From an uncultured Alphaproteobacteria bacterium (lineage in GTDB: Bacteria; Pseudomonadota; Alphaproteobacteria; Caulobacterales; Caulobacteraceae), in NCBI GenBank assembly GCA_903933475.1, contig CAIZKE010000257.1, forward strand, positions 1-16,444: a DNA stretch of 16,444 nt, written 5' to 3'. A model generated the notes under the pieces. The model had not been told where the DNA came from. It saw only the letters and a list, made by a program, of their open reading frames with translations, and did no database searches. Shown in pieces: positions 12,754 to 16,444 of this stretch. A program made the translations under genes and the position numbers. Position 1 is the first letter of the stretch; each line of letters opens with the position of its first letter.

Positions 12754-13794
12754 ATGAAGTTTCTCGACCAGTGCAAGATCTACATCCGCTCCGGCAATGG
12801 GGGCGGCGGCGCCGTGTCCTTCCGGCGCGAGAAGTACATCGAGTATGGCGGTCCTGACGGCGGTGACGGCGGCCGGGGCGGGGATGTCTGGATCGAGGCG
12901 GTGGAGGGGCTGAACACCCTGATCGACTTTCGCTATAGCCAGCATTTCAAGGCCGGCACCGGCATCCACGGCATGGGGCGCAACCGCCACGGCGCAGCGG
13001 GCGAGGACGTGGTCCTCAGGGTTCCCGTCGGCACGGAAGTGCTGGATGAGGAACGGGAAACCCTGATCGTCGACCTCGACCACCCCGGCCAGCGCGTCCT
13101 CCTGGCCAAGGGCGGCAATGGCGGCTGGGGCAATGACCGGTTCAAGGGCCCGATCAACCAGGCCCCCTACCATGCCAACCCTGGCCAGGACGGGGAGGAG
13201 CATGTGATCTGGCTGAGGCTGAAGCTGATCGCCGATGTCGGCCTCGCCGGCCTGCCCAACGCTGGCAAGTCCACCTTCCTGGCGGCGGCCAGCGCCGCGC
13301 GGCCTAAGATCGCCGACTACCCCTTCACCACCCTTGCGCCCAATCTCGGCATCGTCGACCTGTCGCCGGAAGAGCGCTTCGTCTTGGCCGACATCCCTGG
13401 CCTGATCGAGGGTGCCTCCGAAGGTGCCGGCCTGGGCACGCGTTTTTTGGGCCATGTGGAGCGCACGGCAGTCCTCGTCCACCTGGTGGACTGCACCCAG
13501 ACCGACGTCGTCGAGGCCTGGCGCACCGTTCGTCGGGAACTGGAGGCCTATGGCGCCGGCCTGGGTGACAAGTCCGAGATCCTCGCCCTGTCCAAGGTCG
13601 ACGCCCTCGACCCCGATACCCTGCAGATGCAGAAGGAGGCGCTGGAGGATGCCGCCGGCCGTCCTGTGAGCTTGGTTTCCGGGGTTTCCGGTCAGGGTGT
13701 CCGGGACCTCCTGCGCGAGGCCTGGCGTCAGGTCCTGGCGCGCCGCGCCGAGGCGAAGGCGGCCGGGGAGACTGCGGAAGACTGGCGGCCGTGA
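12754..13794 (+). CDS. obgE: GTPase ObgE/CgtA
   Basis: Obg is an essential GTPase that binds the 50S subunit during assembly and couples it to (p)ppGpp and growth; in Caulobacter it is called CgtA. The 346-residue protein has the Gly-rich Obg domain (1-158, with SGNGGGGAVSFRREKY and GGPDGGDGGRGGDV). The GTPase domain follows, with G1 GLPNAGKST (166-174), G2 at FTT (191-193), G3 DIPG (213-216), G4 as SKVD (280-283) and G5 SGVSGQG (309-315). The variable C-terminal domain is very short, as in many alphaproteobacteria. Ser instead of Asn in G4 departs from the consensus NKxD. AGGG lies about eight bases before the ATG. The stop overlaps the proB start in GTGA (13791-13794). Confidence 0.97.
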   Translation: MKFLDQCKIYIRSGNGGGGAVSFRREKYIEYGGPDGGDGGRGGDVWIEAVEGLNTLIDFRYSQHFKAGTGIHGMGRNRHGAAGEDVVLRVPVGTEVLDEERETLIVDLDHPGQRVLLAKGGNGGWGNDRFKGPINQAPYHANPGQDGEEHVIWLRLKLIADVGLAGLPNAGKSTFLAAASAARPKIADYPFTTLAPNLGIVDLSPEERFVLADIPGLIEGASEGAGLGTRFLGHVERTAVLVHLVDCTQTDVVEAWRTVRRELEAYGAGLGDKSEILALSKVDALDPDTLQMQKEALEDAAGRPVSLVSGVSGQGVRDLLREAWRQVLARRAEAKAAGETAEDWRP

Positions 13795-14906
13795 GCGGGC
13801 TCGCCTCCGCGCGCCGGGTGGTCGTGAAGATCGGCTCGGCCCTGGTCGTCGGGGCGGATGGCGCGCCGGACGCCGCCTGGCTCTCCGACTTCGCAGGGGA
13901 CCTGGCCCGTCTCCGCAGCCGGGGCCAGCAGGTCCTGGTGGTGTCCTCCGGGGCGGTGGCCCTGGGCCGACGGCGCCTTGGGCTTGGGCGCAAGACCCTG
14001 ACCCTCCCGGAGAAGCAGGCCTCCGCCGCCGCCGGCCAGTCGGCCCTGGTGCGGGCCTGGGAGGCGGCGCTGGAGCCCTACGACCTGCCGGTCGCTCAGG
14101 TCCTGCTGACCCGGGACGACACCGAGATCCGCCGCCGCTGGCTGAACGCCCGGGCTACCCTGGAGACCCTGCTCGACCTGGGCGTGGTTCCGGTGGTCAA
14201 CGAGAACGACACCGTGGTCACCGAGGAGATCCGGTATGGCGACAATGATCGCCTCGCCGCCCGCGCCGCCCAGCTGATCGGCGCCGACCTCCTGGTCCTG
14301 CTTTCAGATGTCGACGGCCTCTATACGGCGGACCCCCGGCTGGACCCGGCGGCGGCGCACCTTCCCCTGGTCACGGACCTGGATGCCGGGATCGAGGCCA
14401 TGGCCGGCGGCGCCAATGCCGCGGCGGGGGTGGGCACCGGCGGGATGGCCACCAAGATCATGGCCGCCCGCATCGCCCGGCAGGCGGGCTGCGCCACCCT
14501 GATCACCCTTGGCCGGAGGGCCTCCCCCCTCGCCGCCGTGGAGGCCGGTGGCCGGGCCACACTGATTACCGCCGCCCTCACGCCCCATGCCGCACGCAAG
14601 TCCTGGATCGGCGGTTCCCTTGCGCCCTCGGGGGTGGTCCGGATCGACGCCGGCGCCGCCCGCGCCCTGCGGCGGGGCAAGAGCCTGCTGGCGGCCGGCG
14701 TCACCGCCGTGGAGGGCCGGTTTGACAAGGGTGACGCCGTCGTGGTGCGCGACGAAGCCGACCGCGAGGTCGCCCGGGGCCTGAGCCGCTATGACTCCGT
14801 GGATGCGGTCCGTATTTGCGGCCTCACCTCCACGGCTATCGAGGCGGTACTGGGATTTTCCGAGGGACCCGTGATCCATGCCGATGACCTGGCGGTCTCG
14901 GAGTGA
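13791..14906 (+). CDS. proB: Glutamate 5-kinase ProB
   Basis: ProB phosphorylates L-glutamate to gamma-glutamyl phosphate, the first step of proline synthesis, and is usually inhibited by proline. The 371-residue protein begins with VVVKIGSALVV, the amino-acid-kinase phosphate loop, then VVSSGAVALG, EKQASAAAGQ, NENDTVV, YGDNDRLAA and LLSDVDGLYTADPR. GVGTGGMATKIMAARIA matches the ATP-binding part. A C-terminal PUA domain occupies about residues 275-355 (SWIGGSLAPSG onward). The start is GTG overlapping the obgE stop, so translation is probably coupled. No proA follows; the next gene is convergent and directly abuts the stop. Confidence 0.96.
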   Translation: MSGLASARRVVVKIGSALVVGADGAPDAAWLSDFAGDLARLRSRGQQVLVVSSGAVALGRRRLGLGRKTLTLPEKQASAAAGQSALVRAWEAALEPYDLPVAQVLLTRDDTEIRRRWLNARATLETLLDLGVVPVVNENDTVVTEEIRYGDNDRLAARAAQLIGADLLVLLSDVDGLYTADPRLDPAAAHLPLVTDLDAGIEAMAGGANAAAGVGTGGMATKIMAARIARQAGCATLITLGRRASPLAAVEAGGRATLITAALTPHAARKSWIGGSLAPSGVVRIDAGAARALRRGKSLLAAGVTAVEGRFDKGDAVVVRDEADREVARGLSRYDSVDAVRICGLTSTAIEAVLGFSEGPVIHADDLAVSE

Positions 14907-16121
14907 TCAGGGAAGGGCGGTAATCTTCCGCGCCACAAGGTCGGCCAGGCGGCCAGCGTCGACGCCCAGGCTCTCCAGCACCTCCCGGGTATGTGCGCCC
15001 AGGGCTGGACCGGGCCAGCGCACGCTCCCCGGGGTTTCCGACAGCCTGGGAAAGGCGTTCTGCATCTTCACCTTGCCGAAGACCGGATGGTCCACCTCGA
15101 CGATGGACTGTCGGGCGGTGAACTGGGGGTCTTCGAGCATGTCCGGGGCCCGGAAGATTCGCCCGCAGGGGACGCCGTTGGTCTCCAGCAGGGCCAGGAG
15201 CTCGGGGAGCGGCCAGTTGCGCGTCCAGGCGGAAACGATGTCGTCCAGCTCGGCCTGGTTCTCGCCCCGGGCGGCGTGGGTGGCGTAGCGCGGGTCGGCG
15301 GCCAGGTCCTCGCGACCCATGGTGGCGGCCAGGCGGGTGAAGACGGCATCGCCGTTTCCACCGATGAGCAGGCTCTCCCCGTTGGCGCAGGGATAGACAT
15401 TGGAAGGTGCGATCCCCGGCAGGACGGAACCGGAGCGCTCGCGGACATAGCCGGTCAGGTCGTACTCGGTGACCAGGTTCTCCATGACCGAGAGCACGCT
15501 CTCGTAGAGGGCGGCGTCGATCATCTGGCCCCGGCCGGTCCGCTCCCTGTGGTGCAGGGCCATCATGACGCCGATGACGGCGTGCAGGGCGGTCAGGCTG
15601 TCGCCGATGGAGATGCCGGCCCGGGCCGGCGGGCGGTCGGGCTCGCCGGTGACATAGCGCAGGCCGCCCATGGCCTCGCCGATGAGTCCGTAGCCGGCCC
15701 GCTCCGAATAAGGGCCGGTCTGGCCGAAGCCCGACACCCTGGCCATGACCAGCCGGGGGTTGCGGGCGGCGAGGGCGTCGTAGCCCATGCCCCACTTTTC
15801 CAGGGCGCCGGGGCGGAAGTTCTCGATGAGGACGTCCGCCTGGTCGATGAGGGCGAGGGCCAGCTCCCGGCCTTCAGCCTGGCGCAGGTCGAGGGCCACC
15901 GAGCGCTTGTTGCGCCCGATCACCGGCCACCAGGGCGACAGGCCCTTGGGCAGGGACCGGCCCCACTGGCGCATGGGATCGCCCTTGCCCGGGTCCTCGA
16001 CCTTGATCACGTCCGCGCCGAAGTCGCCAAGGACCTGCCCGCAGAAGGGTCCGGCGATGAGGGTTCCCATTTCGACGACCCTGAGGTCGGACAGGGGGCC
16101 TTTCACGGCGGGATCAGGCAT
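14907..16121 (-). CDS. Class III CoA-transferase (CaiB/BaiF family)
   Basis: Family III CoA-transferases move CoA between carboxylic acids, as in oxalate, carnitine or aromatic acid metabolism, in the cytosol. The 404-residue protein starts with GPLSDLRVVEMGTLIAGPFC and has the usual DFGADVIKVEDPGKGDPMR, NKRSVALDL, ENFRPGALEKWG and SGFGQTGPY motifs. The catalytic Asp is Asp174 in GISIGDSLTALHAV. The C-terminal half has GVPCGRIF and HPVFGKVKMQNAFPRLSETP. The ATG at 16121 has GGAGAG about four bases upstream. The stop (TCA on the plus strand at 14907-14909) directly abuts that of proB. The acyl substrates cannot be read from the sequence. The divergent neighbour is a fumarylacetoacetate-hydrolase-family gene, so a role in organic or aromatic acid breakdown is plausible. 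Confidence 0.92.
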   Translation of the reverse strand: MPDPAVKGPLSDLRVVEMGTLIAGPFCGQVLGDFGADVIKVEDPGKGDPMRQWGRSLPKGLSPWWPVIGRNKRSVALDLRQAEGRELALALIDQADVLIENFRPGALEKWGMGYDALAARNPRLVMARVSGFGQTGPYSERAGYGLIGEAMGGLRYVTGEPDRPPARAGISIGDSLTALHAVIGVMMALHHRERTGRGQMIDAALYESVLSVMENLVTEYDLTGYVRERSGSVLPGIAPSNVYPCANGESLLIGGNGDAVFTRLAATMGREDLAADPRYATHAARGENQAELDDIVSAWTRNWPLPELLALLETNGVPCGRIFRAPDMLEDPQFTARQSIVEVDHPVFGKVKMQNAFPRLSETPGSVRWPGPALGAHTREVLESLGVDAGRLADLVARKITALP

Positions 16122-16147
16122 GTCGCTCTCCGGTTCCGGGCGGCTGA

Positions 16148-16176
16148 CCTAGGCCGTAGGCCGCTGCCCCTGTCAA
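16148..16176 (-). promoter_or_regulatory. Candidate promoter of the CoA-transferase gene
   Basis: Read leftward, a perfect TTGACA (16171-16176) is followed after 17 bases by CCTAGG (16148-16153), overlapping the sequence CCTAGGTC that partly matches the Caulobacter -10 GCTANAWC. The ATG is about 27 bases further on. The -35 is strong and the -10 weak. Confidence 0.4.
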
Positions 16177-16228
16177 TCGCCAGCCCCCGGGGTTTTCCTT
16201 CCGGCCCGACGGGCGTATGCCGCCTTCC

Positions 16229-16444
16229 ATGACCCGTTTCGTCCATGCGCCGCCGCCGCCGGTCCTGGTCCCCGTCGGGGGATCGGACGCCCTCTTTCCG
16301 GTTCGCCGGGTGCTTTGCGTGGGCCGGAACTACGCCGCCCACCGCCGGGAGATGGGTGGCGACGACCGGGACCCGCCCTTCTTCTTCGCCAAGCCCTCGG
16401 ACGCCATCATCCCTCCCGGCGGTGCGGTTCCCTTCCCGTCGGCG
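16229..16444 (+). CDS. Fumarylacetoacetate hydrolase (FAH) family protein, 3' truncated
   Basis: Only the first 72 residues are present; the gene continues beyond the window. The reading is MTRFVHAPPPPVLVPVGGSD, then FPVRRVLCVGRNYAAHRREM and PPFFFAKPSDAIIPPGG. The CVGRNYAAH...EMG...PPFFFAKPSDA pattern is typical of short FAH-family hydrolases such as fumarylpyruvate hydrolase and acylpyruvases, which cleave C-C bonds in aromatic ring breakdown products or decarboxylate oxaloacetate. The metal-binding Glu residues would lie in the missing part. The ATG at 16229 is used; an in-frame ATG at 16217 is possible. Neither has a clear Shine-Dalgarno. It is divergent from the CoA-transferase gene, with about 107 bases between. 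Confidence 0.88.
   Translation, partial: MTRFVHAPPPPVLVPVGGSDALFPVRRVLCVGRNYAAHRREMGGDDRDPPFFFAKPSDAIIPPGGAVPFPSA

Noticed and set aside
16150..16163. Tandem repeat of the seven bases TAGGCCG
   Set aside because: Two copies of a GC-rich heptamer are easily expected by chance; it lies next to the candidate CoA-transferase promoter, but no regulator motif is recognised.
14991..16232. Long rightward open frame (413 codons) opposite the CoA-transferase gene
   Set aside because: It is the antisense shadow of a clear CoA-transferase; its Gly/Ala/Val/Asp-rich composition has no domain and arises from GC-rich codons.
1..16444. CRISPR array, tRNA/rRNA, insertion sequence, prophage or toxin-antitoxin pair
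   Set aside because: I looked for regular spaced repeats, cloverleaf-like segments, transposase motifs and small paired genes and saw none; composition is even throughout.

Overview
The window looks like core chromosome from a high-GC alphaproteobacterium, most likely of the Caulobacteraceae (Caulobacter/Phenylobacterium type). The reasons are the strong G/C bias at third codon positions, very tight gene packing, TTGAC-type -35 elements, the rplU-rpmA-GNAT-obgE-proB order, an L21 with a long Ala/Lys-rich tail, and a catalytically degenerate aldo/keto reductase resembling the Caulobacter cell-division regulator KidO. I saw no tRNA, rRNA, insertion sequence, phage gene, CRISPR array or pseudogene. 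No stretch over 300 bases lacks a gene. The assignment to organism and all names rest on reading motifs, not on a search.

Layout. (1) 1-2397: molybdenum cofactor genes, with the end of moaC overlapping moeA, and a convergent XdhC-family maturation factor whose stop codon overlaps that of moeA. (2) 2498-5282: the KidO-like protein runs rightward; alanine dehydrogenase (ald) and the monofunctional peptidoglycan glycosyltransferase mtgA run leftward, 28 bases apart. (3) 5376-7003: a nitroreductase convergent with a cytoplasmic WD40 protein. (4) 7140-9681: a probable metal-handling region with an orphan exbD, a CobW/COG0523 GTPase with a histidine-rich loop, and a divergent DmeF-like cation efflux protein. 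A short AT-rich palindrome/direct repeat lies between the last two. (5) 9729-11087: a membrane-anchored class A beta-lactamase-like serine hydrolase. (6) 11100-14906: a good promoter, the L21 and L27 genes, a strong terminator, then a GNAT acetyltransferase, the ribosome-assembly GTPase obgE and proB (glutamate 5-kinase), the last two overlapping. (7) 14907-16444: a leftward class III CoA-transferase and the start of a rightward fumarylacetoacetate-hydrolase-family gene that runs off the window.

How the genes may work together. moaC, moeA and xdhC supply and deliver molybdenum cofactor. mtgA (cell wall), ald (alanine/pyruvate balance, NADH) and the KidO-like protein (NADH-sensing division control in Caulobacter) lie side by side, but a functional link is inference. 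The WD40/CobW/ExbD/DmeF-like group suggests transition-metal homeostasis. The translation block joins two 50S proteins to a 50S-assembly GTPase.

The items most worth following up are the KidO-like protein with a lost catalytic tetrad and an Ala-Ala-Ala C-terminus, the metal region with its candidate operator, and a set of RNA hairpins around rplU and rpmA. Nothing here is clearly a wholly new system.
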